Shown here piece by piece: positions 25,078 to 33,005 of a DNA stretch of 37,693 nucleotides. Source of the stretch: Lacticigenium naphthae DSM 19658 (GTDB lineage: Bacteria > Bacillota > Bacilli > Lactobacillales > Carnobacteriaceae_A). Position 1 is the first letter of the stretch, and each line of letters opens with the position of its first letter. The stretch is taken from positions 1 to 37,693 of the forward strand of contig NZ_AUEG01000015.1 of the NCBI RefSeq assembly GCF_000425865.1, written 5' to 3'. The notes beneath the pieces were generated by a model that was given only the letters and a program-made list of their open reading frames with translations, was not told the origin of the DNA and did not search any database. Both the position numbers and the translations under genes were made by a program.

Positions 25078-26310
25078 TGCCGAAACCAGTTGGATCAGGA
25101 CACTCAGTCAAGTCATTTCACAAAAGTGTCCACTACCCAGTCGAATCGGGACGCTCAGTGAGCCTTTCTCCCTGTAAAGACCAGAAGGAATGACTTGCGC
25201 GCCATTCAACTAGCAGAAGCTACCCAAATGTCGCAAAAGAAGTCGATTCGCGACATTCAAAACCAGGAAGCGCTCTGAGTGTCCACCACCGCCTCGAATC
25301 GAGACACTCATTGAAAAAACAACCCTCTCAATGTCGCGCAAACTACCCATTCCCGTCATTTATGCGACAACTAAAAGCTGAGTGTCCCGAAAGTAACTCG
25401 ATCAGTACACTCAGCAAACCATTCTCTCTGTAAAGTCCAGAAGGAAGGATTTGCGCGATATTCAACGAGCAGAAGATACCTAAATGTCGAGAAAGAAGCT
25501 GAATCACGACACTGAAAACCGGGAAACGCGCCGAATGTCCAACACCACCTCGAATCGAGACATTCATTGAATAAACGCCTTCTCAGTGGCGCGCAAACTA
25601 CCCATTCCCGTCACTTATGCCACAATTAAAAGCTGAGTGTCCCGAAAGTAACTCGATCAGGACACTCAGTGAGCCTTTCTCCCTGTAAAGACCAGAAGGA
25701 ATGACTTGTGCGCCACTCAATCAGCAGAAGATACCTAAGTGTCGCAAATGAAGTCGAATCGCGACACTGAAAACCGGAATGCGCTCTGAATGTCCACCAC
25801 CTGCTTGAATCGAGACATTCATTGAAGAAACACCATCTTAGTGGCGCGTAAACTATCCATTCCCGTCATTTATGCGACAACTAAAAGCTGAGTGTCCAGA
25901 AAGCAACTCAATCTGGACACTCAGCTTATGTTTTCTTAAAAAGTGTCTTCTACCACTTGGATTCGCGACACTCAGCGAGTCATTCTCCCTGTAAAGACCA
26001 GAAGGAGTGACTTATTCGCCATTCAACTAGCAGAAGCTACTAAAATGTTGCAAAAGAAGCTGTATCGCGACACTGAAAACCGGAATGCGCTCTGAATGTC
26101 CACCACTGCCTCGAATCGAGACACTCATTGAAAAAACACCATCTCAGTGGCGCGCAAACTATCCATTCCCGTCATTTATGCGACAACTAAAAGCTGAGTG
26201 TCCCGAAAGTAACTTGATCAGGACACTCAGCGAGCCATCCTCTCTGTAAAGACCGGAAGGATAGACTTGCACGACACTTGACTATCAGAAGGGACCTCAA
26301 GTGTCGTGAT
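25078..26310. repeat. Chained-hairpin repeat array, period about 255 bp
   Basis: At least four head-to-tail copies of a unit of about 255 bp lie between nanE and the next gene; one period is 305 bp because an extra hairpin of about 50 bp is inserted near 25940-25970. Each unit is a chain of imperfect hairpins. The anchor H1 (TGAGTGTCC... / ...GGACACTCA) is at 25380-25414, 25634-25668, 25890-25924 and 26195-26229, with 12-bp arms and an 11-nt loop. H3 has arms AGTGTCGCAA / TCGCGACACT and an 11-nt loop. The edges are partial: a lone right arm at 25095-25108 and a perfect 11-bp hairpin at 26271-26307 with a 15-nt loop. No coding frame is credible. Confidence 0.88.
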
Positions 26311-26427
26311 TGTATTGCGTGTTAGTGTTACACACTGATCGTATTGATCATCGTTTATCTGTTACATTTGATGTTGATTAACCTAAAGTTTTTTTTGTAT
26401 ACTAAATAAAAACAAGGAGTTAATATA

Positions 26428-27600
26428 ATGGCAAATGATATGGAGCAATTTCACATGATGGTACAACAATTTCTCGAAGAACATGAGACTGAATTTGATT
26501 CGCCGAATGAGGCTATTGACTTCTTCACAAAGATGTATAACAAAGGAGATTTTGGCGGTCTAGAGACAAAAGAGTCAAAATCAATGAATAAAGTAGAAGA
26601 AGCTCAAGCCACGAATAGCCCCATGCGGCGGAAGAAGTTACTTGAAGAAGCTATAAAAATCTGGCCAGAAAACTGGGACGCGCAGGCCATACTCATTGAT
26701 ACTTCTTATCGAATCAGCTTCATAGAGCTGATTGAACAATATAAATCATTGGAAAAAAGAGCACACGAGGCTTGGTATAAACATACCGAAAAAGGCGGCT
26801 ACCATTATGTCGAAGAACGTCCGTATTTGCGCTTAAAAGATAAACTTGCTTATTTATATATGAAAGCCGGTATGCTTGAGCATGCGTTAGAACATTTTTT
26901 GGAATTATATAGAATAGATGAGTCAGATGCTTTAGGAAGTCGCTATAACATTCTGACATTATATGTACGGAAATTTGACTGGAAAAAAGCCTGGCGATTT
27001 TTCAAAAGTGTAGAAAGCCGTGACAAAGACGATCGATTACTCTTTCTCATCATCATTCTTGCAGTATTGACTGATAGAACAGATTTGGCTAAAGGTTTAC
27101 TTAAAAAACTCGTTATTGTGAATTCTCAAATCGAAGCAATTTTTAGTGATGACATGTGGCCAGTCGAAGATCTATATGATGCTGAGCTATTATTAGCCGA
27201 TTATTATCGCCCCTTCTCATATCAAAGCTTGCTCATGACTTTAAGTGGCATCCTTCCTCTTGTTAGTGAGAATGAGTATCTGTTTGAATGGTTGAAGCGA
27301 GAAACAATGAAACTTATCCCAGAAAGTAAAAAGACCATCGCCCAAAAAAAAGCAATGTACGGAGAACTTGATCCGCATGAAGAGAAGAAATTGAGCGATT
27401 TTATTTATGCACTCAGAGAAGACGAATCGAATCCCTTACGTGGGATGAGAATCGATCGCGCTCGGATTCTTTACCACGCAGGACTGAGGACATATAAAGA
27501 TTTTACGAAAAAAACAGAAAAACAAATTCTTGCACTTCAAGGTATCGGACCGAATACAATAAAGGAACTAAAAACAAACGGTGTGCAATTCAAAAAGTGA
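26428..27600 (+). CDS. TPR-like protein with C-terminal helix-hairpin-helix
   Basis: A 390-residue soluble protein. The middle (about residues 60-215) is a series of paired helices of TPR character: KLLEEAIKIWPENWDAQAIL, LKDKLAYLYMKAGMLEHALE, RYNILTLYVRKFDWKKAWRF. The last 45 residues (ARILYHAGLRTYKDFTKKTE, then LQGIGPNTIKELK) form a helix-hairpin-helix like those in RNA polymerase alpha C-terminal domains or DNA-repair proteins, which bind DNA without sequence specificity. The combination suggests a scaffold that touches DNA. I do not recognise a named family. ACAAGGAG precedes the ATG. It lies between two repeat arrays and next to the nucleotidyltransferase module, but on the opposite strand. 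Confidence 0.75.
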   Translation: MANDMEQFHMMVQQFLEEHETEFDSPNEAIDFFTKMYNKGDFGGLETKESKSMNKVEEAQATNSPMRRKKLLEEAIKIWPENWDAQAILIDTSYRISFIELIEQYKSLEKRAHEAWYKHTEKGGYHYVEERPYLRLKDKLAYLYMKAGMLEHALEHFLELYRIDESDALGSRYNILTLYVRKFDWKKAWRFFKSVESRDKDDRLLFLIIILAVLTDRTDLAKGLLKKLVIVNSQIEAIFSDDMWPVEDLYDAELLLADYYRPFSYQSLLMTLSGILPLVSENEYLFEWLKRETMKLIPESKKTIAQKKAMYGELDPHEEKKLSDFIYALREDESNPLRGMRIDRARILYHAGLRTYKDFTKKTEKQILALQGIGPNTIKELKTNGVQFKK

Positions 27601-27607
27601 CGTAGTT

Positions 27608-27647
27608 AAGGAAGTTACCGGAATGGATCCATTCTGGTAACTTCCTT
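27608..27647 (+). terminator. Terminator-like hairpin after the TPR/HhH gene
   Basis: AAGGAAGTTACC (27608-27619) and GGTAACTTCCTT (27636-27647) pair perfectly, and the inner GAATGGATCCATTC extends the stem. The T-tract is weak (ATAATTTCT). Confidence 0.7.
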
Positions 27648-27753
27648 ATAATTTCTACTTAAATTTACACGATCAGCACAACATGTAGAACACTCTAAAG
27701 AATATATATTTACTTAAAAAATTGTTTTATTGTTAGCATCAGAACAATAAAGG

Positions 27754-28506
27754 CTAAAGAAAAATTTTTCTAAAAAGTCGCATTAACTCTTCAAAATTTG
27801 CACCTCTAATTCCTAAATTCTTTAAATCAGGTTTGTCATTATAAATTAATTCATTAAAATGCATAAGATCATTTGTAATTTCTTTTTGCTTATTGATTCT
27901 TTTCGATGGATCTACATTGACAAGCAATCTAAAAATATCATTTTTATGCTTTTTAATATTTTTAGAATCTATGCTCTCACCTTCCCGTTTTCTCTCACTT
28001 AAGTCTAGCCAAGCTTTGATTTTAAATAATATAATTGTTTCAATCTTTAATACAGAATAGCCTTCAACAATAGTTTTCCCTTCTAATAACAAATTGTAAT
28101 AAGCGTCATCCAGTAAAATGGCTGACAAACTGACAATACTTTCCTCAACATGAATGGGTATCAGTCCGCTTTCAAACTTCAAATTAAAATTCACTGGTCG
28201 TTTACTAAATAATTCAATCATTTTTGGAAAAGATAAATGTTTTGGATTACTAAACCGATAAAATTGTTCTTTTCCTGTATTTCGCTCCCGATATTCATAA
28301 CCGCCTTCCTCTATAAAATTCCAAAAATCCTTAATGAAATAAGAATCAAGAGCTTCCACTATCAACACTATATCTAAATCTTTCGTTGCACGAAAAGGTA
28401 CACCCATTTCTGTCATAAGAATATCACTTGCGGTTCCACCTATAAGAACATATTGATCCGAATACTTGCTGAAGTATTCTTTAAACTTTTCTATTCCGTG
28501 TACCAT
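27754..28506 (-). CDS. AbiEii-like nucleotidyltransferase, probable toxin
   Basis: A 250-residue protein of the nucleotidyltransferase superfamily. The core GG-x-x-x-S motif (YVLIGGTASDILMTE, G23, G24, S27) and the metal-binding pair D43, D45 in RATKDLDIVL are visible, and a third acidic residue is expected later. AbiEii-type enzymes act as toxins by transferring nucleotides to tRNA or other targets, but the target here is unknown. The C-terminal half (KAWLDLSERKREGESIDSKN, then HKNDIFRLL) fits the AbiEii/AbiGii layout, where the conserved Lys/Asp segment follows the fold. The start overlaps the end of the wHTH gene by 16 bp, so the two are translationally coupled. The region is AT-rich, which suggests acquisition. 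Confidence 0.8.
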   Translation of the reverse strand: MVHGIEKFKEYFSKYSDQYVLIGGTASDILMTEMGVPFRATKDLDIVLIVEALDSYFIKDFWNFIEEGGYEYRERNTGKEQFYRFSNPKHLSFPKMIELFSKRPVNFNLKFESGLIPIHVEESIVSLSAILLDDAYYNLLLEGKTIVEGYSVLKIETIILFKIKAWLDLSERKREGESIDSKNIKKHKNDIFRLLVNVDPSKRINKQKEITNDLMHFNELIYNDKPDLKNLGIRGANFEELMRLFRKIFL

Positions 28507-29468
28507 GGCTCACCTTGCATAACCTCATCTAGGGCCTGCATAATCCTTTCATCTTTTTCTTCTTTCATTGAAGTAAATAAAGATAAAATATCTACGTATC
28601 TATCTTGCGATAATTGCTGAGGGTCGTACCCCCATATCTGAAGTTCTATAAACTGTTTATCTTTAATTTCATCATTGTTTTCAACAATATCTAGCTCTAG
28701 CTTCTCGAATAGATGCTGACCAATAGCTCTCACAGAATACCCGGGCGAATTTAACATAGACAATTCCGATAGGCTTTCAAGTCCTGCTACCATGCTTTTC
28801 TCGAAGTCTCTTTTTATGTGGACGATTTTTTTTACTGGTGACTGCAAATACTTTTCTCCTTGAAGAAAAAATTCCGGATCATTTATTCTATGATATTCTT
28901 TGCTTCGTCCAGTCTTTCCACCAATTTCAAACTGAACTAATCCAAGTGAATAAAGATCCTTCAATGCTCTAGAAGCAGTCATCTTAGTGAATCCACCCAG
29001 TTTTGCCAATGTGGTAACATTTACCCATTCATCTTTATGATATAACAAATATAAATACGCAAATTGAGTTGTAAAAGTAAATTTTTTAACTATGTTTTCA
29101 CTGTTTTCTGGAACTTTCTTTAAATCGAGGCCAAGAAAAGGTAAAAACATCTGTCCATTTTTTATGATAAAGGGGATTCTTTTTGAAATCAGATTTTTTC
29201 TTTTGTATCTAGATATAGTTTTAATATAGAGAACAACTTTTTGGTCTGTTAACTTTTCTATTCTTTCAATATGTTTAACAAGTGAATCACTTTCGGGAAT
29301 TCCCGAAATAATTTCCAATAAAATTACGTCTTTATCTAAAATATGCAGCATATAAAAATGATAAACTCCTTTAAAATAGAAAGGAATTATATCATTTTGT
29401 TGAAAAGCATCAATTCTTACTTCATCATCTAAATTTTTCTTCAAATAAGTATCTAATGTACTAAGCAT
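28491..29468 (-). CDS. Winged-helix regulator, probable antitoxin
   Basis: A 325-residue protein upstream of, and overlapping, the nucleotidyltransferase gene. Residues about 130-195 contain a winged helix-turn-helix of MarR type (AYLYLLYHKDEWVNVTTLAK, GGFTKMTASRALKDLYSLGL, then FEIGGKTGRSKEYH as the wing). The N-terminal 125 residues form an alpha/beta domain with DKDVILLEIISGIPESDSLV and QKVVLYIKTI, which I do not recognise. The C-terminal 120 residues may fold onto the toxin. Its operators appear to be the nested inverted repeats at its own promoter, so it should repress the pair. AGGAGG precedes the ATG. Pairing with an AbiEii-like gene suggests a type IV-like toxin-antitoxin or abortive-infection system. 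Confidence 0.78.
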   Translation of the reverse strand: MLSTLDTYLKKNLDDEVRIDAFQQNDIIPFYFKGVYHFYMLHILDKDVILLEIISGIPESDSLVKHIERIEKLTDQKVVLYIKTISRYKRKNLISKRIPFIIKNGQMFLPFLGLDLKKVPENSENIVKKFTFTTQFAYLYLLYHKDEWVNVTTLAKLGGFTKMTASRALKDLYSLGLVQFEIGGKTGRSKEYHRINDPEFFLQGEKYLQSPVKKIVHIKRDFEKSMVAGLESLSELSMLNSPGYSVRAIGQHLFEKLELDIVENNDEIKDKQFIELQIWGYDPQQLSQDRYVDILSLFTSMKEEKDERIMQALDEVMQGEPWYTE

Positions 29469-29480
29469 AGACAGACCTCC

Positions 29481-29548
29481 TAATGTAACATTTATTTATT
29501 TTAATATAACATATATCTGTTATATTGCAATTGATAAATGTTACATTA
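29481..29548. promoter_or_regulatory. Nested inverted-repeat operator of the wHTH-NTase pair
   Basis: An outer perfect 15-bp inverted repeat (TAATGTAACATTTAT at 29481-29495, complement at 29534-29548) encloses an inner perfect 9-bp inverted repeat (AATATAACA at 29503-29511, complement at 29518-29526). All four arms share a TGTTAYATT-like core. The left outer arm touches the ribosome binding site and the right outer arm lies upstream of -35, so bound protein would cover the whole promoter. Confidence 0.78.
29503..29530 (-). promoter_or_regulatory. Promoter of the wHTH-nucleotidyltransferase pair
   Basis: On the bottom strand TTGCAA (29525-29530) and TATATT (29503-29508) are 16 bp apart. Both boxes lie inside the nested inverted repeats. 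Confidence 0.65.
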
Positions 29549-29697
29549 AAGAAAAAGATATGTAGGTAAAATTATTGTTGTTATTTCGCTTCATCTTGCC
29601 ATCCATACTTACCACTATAAGTCTCATGTCGTTATCTTTCTTCATCTTATACCACCAACCCTATTAGCTCAATGCACTCTCCTCAATCTTTCATTCA

Positions 29698-30203
29698 ATA
29701 AGTAAGGATTCGCGCGCCATTCAACGAGTAGAAGATACTGAAATGTCGCAAAAGAAGTCAAATCGCGACACTGAAAACCGGGAAGCGCGCCGAATGTCCA
29801 ACACCGCCTCGAATCGAGACAGTCAACGAAGAAACGCCATCTCAATGTCGCGCAAACTACCCATTCGCGTCACTTATGCCACAATAAAAAGCTGAGTGTC
29901 CAGAAAGTTACTCATTCGGGACACTCAGCAAGCCATCCTCTCTGTAAAGACCGGAAGGAATGACTTGCGCGCCACTCAACGAGCAGAAGATACGGAAATG
30001 TCGCAAAAGAAGCTGTATCGCGACATTGAAAACCGGAATGCGCTCTGAATGTCCACCACTGCCTCGAATCGAGACACTCATTGAAGAAACGCCATCTCAG
30101 TGGCGCGCAAACTATCCATTCGCATCACTTATGCCACAATAAAAAGCTGAGTGTCCCGAAAGCAACTCGATCTGGACACTCAGCTCTTCATTCTCCTTGT
30201 AAA
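29698..30203. repeat. Second copy of the 255-bp chained-hairpin repeat
   Basis: About two units of the repeat seen at 25078-26310, in the same orientation, with H1 hairpins at 29893-29927 and 30148-30182 (255 bp apart). The block begins within the H3 precursor segment (GCGCGCCATTCAACGAG) and ends just after H1 at TTCATTCTCC. It lies between the promoter of the toxin-antitoxin pair and the 3' end of the AIM24-family gene, so it belongs to no gene. Confidence 0.88.
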
Positions 30204-30230
30204 AATCAAATCGACTCAAATCCCACCTCT

Positions 30231-30992
30231 TTACCGAAGAACGGGAGCCATCAATACTTTTCCTGTTCCGCGATAGACATTGACCAAACCTTCTCCTGAA
30301 GCAGCTGAACCGATAAGAGATTTACCCGATCTTTCTACCGTAAAGTTTAGACTGCCCGACCAGGCAATGGCCATGTTTCCATCTATTTTTAATTCGTCAT
30401 CCTCTAATTCGATTTCGATCAATTCTTCTTTGGGCACATAAGATTCCAGTGCCACGACGCCACCGCCACTGAGGCCCAGGTTAAAGAAACCTTCCCCACC
30501 CATTACCGATGAGGAGATATTCGATCTCATCACCGCTTTGTGTTTCAATTCTGAATCACACGCTAAAAATAACCCATCTTCAATGATCATCGAACCGTCC
30601 CAATCATCTACATCAATAAGTAAAATATGCTTATAGGTCGGCTCTAATACTAACGTGCCATTCCCTGTATATTCCGGTTTGATTGCAGATTCGTTGGTTA
30701 CCTTGCCTCTAATCGTTTTGCCAAAGAAATCGCCAACGCCTTTGAGTCCTGTGGTCGCTTTGACATCTCCGACCATCCATTGCATCGCTCCAGCTTGAAC
30801 AGTTATATTCGACAGACTGACATCACAGACCACCTGTCTTTTTCTGACATTCATTTGCGCAGCATAATAGGCCCCCTGAGCAGAAGCGTGATCGACACTT
30901 AAATCTTTCTGATACTCTACCACCTTGAACGCACCTAATTCTTTCAAAACTTTCACATCATCGTTGCCTTCAAAATTCTTTATTTTATACAT
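30231..30992 (-). CDS. AIM24-family protein
   Basis: A 253-residue soluble beta-rich protein of the AIM24/TIGR00266 group (PF01987). Family features are VQAGAMQWMVGDVKATTG, the glycine-rich GEGFFNLGLSGGGVVALES, WSGSLNFTVERS, and GEGLVNVYRGTGKVLMAP near the end. The fold is a trimeric beta-helix or tubby-like layer, and the molecular role is not established. The start is clear, with AAAAAGGAGGAAATATAC before the ATG. It stands alone; the upstream gene, a multicopper oxidase on the same strand, has its own terminator. I see no transmembrane segment. Confidence 0.85.
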   Translation of the reverse strand: MYKIKNFEGNDDVKVLKELGAFKVVEYQKDLSVDHASAQGAYYAAQMNVRKRQVVCDVSLSNITVQAGAMQWMVGDVKATTGLKGVGDFFGKTIRGKVTNESAIKPEYTGNGTLVLEPTYKHILLIDVDDWDGSMIIEDGLFLACDSELKHKAVMRSNISSSVMGGEGFFNLGLSGGGVVALESYVPKEELIEIELEDDELKIDGNMAIAWSGSLNFTVERSGKSLIGSAASGEGLVNVYRGTGKVLMAPVLR

Positions 30993-31060
30993 GTATATTT
31001 CCTCCTTTTTTTATCCTTCTTAACTAGTATACTACCACAATTTCAGTGTATATTTATGTG

Positions 31061-31092
31061 TAAAAAAACAGACTGAGCTAATAAACTCAGTC
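31061..31092 (-). terminator. Terminator of the multicopper oxidase gene
   Basis: GACTGAG and CTCAGTC form a 7-bp stem with an 8-nt loop, followed on the bottom strand by TGTTTTTTTAC. It lies about 23 bp after the gene's stop. Confidence 0.85.
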
Positions 31093-31114
31093 CGCTACTT
31101 TTTTATTCTATCAT

Positions 31115-32608
31115 TCACTCCACCACTTCAAATTGTCCCATCATACCAGCATCTTCGTGCTCCAATATATGACAATGATACATAAACAGTCCGGAATGAT
31201 TGAACTGAGCGATCACGCGGACGGTTTCGCCGGGTTGGACGATAAAGGAATCCTTCCAGCCTTGTTCGTTCGCTGGCGGTGCATTCCCGTCACGGTCTAA
31301 GATCTGAAACTGCGTGCCGTGAATGTGAAAAGGATGGATCGTTCCCCCCATCATGCCCATACCGCTCTCATTAGACACTTCCCAAATTTCGGTAGCACCC
31401 AACTCCACCACTTCATCGATCCGGTCCATGTCGAATTGCTTGCCGTTGATATTGACGTTCGGTCCCATACCTTGCAGGACAAACTCGCGGGTCTGTTCGA
31501 CTTCCGCTACAGGTGTCTCTTCGATTTCGACCAACGTCTCCGGTACTTCAAAGTCGTTTTCCTTCGAGCCGTCTACCCGAAATTCCATGAATGTAGCATT
31601 GGAAGTCTCCAGCGTCACGGTCTCTCCGTCTTCCATTTCGGAAAAATCGATCAGGATCTCCGCCCGCTCAGATGGTCCCAGTATCAGCTGGTCCATTTCC
31701 ACCGGCTCTTCTAGAAAGCCACCGTCACTGGCGATTTGATGAAACGCTTCTCCATTGCTCAATTGCAGATCGAACACGCTCGCATTCGAACCATTCAACA
31801 CGCGAAACCGCATCAGACCTTTTTCGACCGTCAAATAAGGATCGATCGTCCCATTCACCAACGTCGTTTCGCCTTGCACCCCGAACATCACGTCCGGCAT
31901 CGACAACACGTATTCAAAAGTCCCGTCCGCTTTAAAATTCTTATCCTGCAACACCAGCGGGATATCATTTTCTCCATAGGCTTTAGGAAGGTCTAGACTT
32001 TGGGAGAATTCATCTTCAATGATGAACAATCCGGCTAGTCCTTTATAGACCTGGTAGCCTGTCCGTTCTTCCGGGTGGGGATGGTACCACAAGGTCGTTG
32101 CCGGCTGATCGATCGTAAACTGCGGCGACCATGTCTCCCCGGGCTGGATGCCTCCATGAGGCCCGCCGTCATCTTCCCCGTCGACTTTGAGTCCATGCCA
32201 ATGCATCGTCGTCACTTCTCCGTCAAGCTGATTCTTGACATTGGCTGTCACTTCTTGTCCGCGCTCCACACGAATGGTCGGCCCCAAATAATCGCCATTG
32301 TAGCCCATCGTATCGGTCTCCGCTCCCGAAATAAATTCCTTCGTGCCCTCATCGGCCACAATGTCCCACTCCGTTTTATCCGGATCCGGATCGGTATCTT
32401 CCATTAAAGGAGGGATCGGTAACGCTTCCTCGTTCCCTTCTTGTACGGGTCCTTCTTCTGGCGTACTTACTTCACCTGGAGGAGCTTGTTGGCGCATCGG
32501 TGAATCGCCGCCATTAAAGAACGACCGATTGCCTAGTGGCCCCATGAAAAAGAACACCCCAAACAGTATCAATACTCCCAAAGCTATCCCGATCAGTATT
32601 TTTCTCAT
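31115..32608 (-). CDS. Membrane-anchored multicopper oxidase
   Basis: A 497-residue laccase/CueO-like oxidase, expected outside the membrane. It couples oxidation of a substrate (cuprous ion, phenols or similar) to reduction of oxygen to water. A hydrophobic N-terminal segment (LIGIALGVLILFGVFFFMGP) acts as signal or anchor and is followed by a proline-rich, acidic linker. All four copper motifs are present: TMHWHGLKVD, LWYHPHPEE, HPFHIHGTQF, and MYHCHILEHEDAGMM with the Cys and Met of the T1 site. The methionine-rich GMGMMGG before the third motif is typical of copper-oxidising members. It is a single gene with an extended -10 promoter (32637-32645). A copper-tolerance role is plausible; no copper regulator or pump is nearby. 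Confidence 0.94.
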   Translation of the reverse strand: MRKILIGIALGVLILFGVFFFMGPLGNRSFFNGGDSPMRQQAPPGEVSTPEEGPVQEGNEEALPIPPLMEDTDPDPDKTEWDIVADEGTKEFISGAETDTMGYNGDYLGPTIRVERGQEVTANVKNQLDGEVTTMHWHGLKVDGEDDGGPHGGIQPGETWSPQFTIDQPATTLWYHPHPEERTGYQVYKGLAGLFIIEDEFSQSLDLPKAYGENDIPLVLQDKNFKADGTFEYVLSMPDVMFGVQGETTLVNGTIDPYLTVEKGLMRFRVLNGSNASVFDLQLSNGEAFHQIASDGGFLEEPVEMDQLILGPSERAEILIDFSEMEDGETVTLETSNATFMEFRVDGSKENDFEVPETLVEIEETPVAEVEQTREFVLQGMGPNVNINGKQFDMDRIDEVVELGATEIWEVSNESGMGMMGGTIHPFHIHGTQFQILDRDGNAPPANEQGWKDSFIVQPGETVRVIAQFNHSGLFMYHCHILEHEDAGMMGQFEVVE

Positions 32609-32636
32609 TTCACCACTCCTCTTCTATTTCGCCCCT

Positions 32637-32645
32637 ACTATACCA
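32637..32645 (-). promoter_or_regulatory. Extended -10 element of the oxidase gene
   Basis: On the bottom strand TGGTATAGT combines a TG-n extension with a -10 box, about 28 bp before the ATG. The -35 box is poor. Confidence 0.5.
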
Positions 32646-33005
32646 CGCGCAGAATGAAAGGAGAAAAGAAAAATCCTACGGAATATTCAACACTTCAAAT
32701 CAAACATATGTATGTTACAATACACATCTCAATCTTCCGTTTGAGCAAAAACCGTTCACTTACTGACTAGAATGGAGAAACTAGACGAAAGTCTAGTTTC
32801 TTCTGCTTCACAGAAGACTCATAAGACAGAAATTGATATTTTGATAGGATTTCATACGGAATCTACAGAAGTAAGCAACCAATCTCACTAAACTTCTGTA
32901 GATAAACGCATCAGCGTTCTTCTGCCCTTGACTTGGAGTCCACTCCATGAGGTATACTTGAACTATCTGTACTATTTTTACTATTTCATTTGGAGGAGGA
33001 ACACC
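32646..33005 (+). other. Leader region of the PTS IIC gene with two hairpins
   Basis: No gene lies in this gap of about 360 bp. It holds two clear hairpins on the top strand. The first has an 11-bp stem AGAAACTAGAC / GTCTAGTTTCT with a GAAA tetraloop (32776-32801). The second has a perfect 12-bp stem ATCTACAGAAGT / ACTTCTGTAGAT with a 19-nt loop (32861-32903). A smaller TGGAG/CTCCA hairpin follows near 32935. If a promoter lies upstream, these would form a structured 5' leader. The first hairpin has only a weak T-rich tail. Confidence 0.55.

Noticed and set aside
24988..25111. Longer nanE start at 25111
   Set aside because: The added residues do not resemble the family, overlap the predicted promoter and enter the repeat array. 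The GTG at 24988 has the good ribosome binding site.
25078..26310. Possible CRISPR array
   Set aside because: Repeats are about 255 bp apart and whole units are alike, including the parts between hairpins. There are no short unique spacers and no cas genes.
31319..32407. Several top-strand frames opposite the multicopper oxidase
   Set aside because: The oxidase has all four copper motifs on the bottom strand; the top-strand frames resemble nothing and lack ribosome binding sites.
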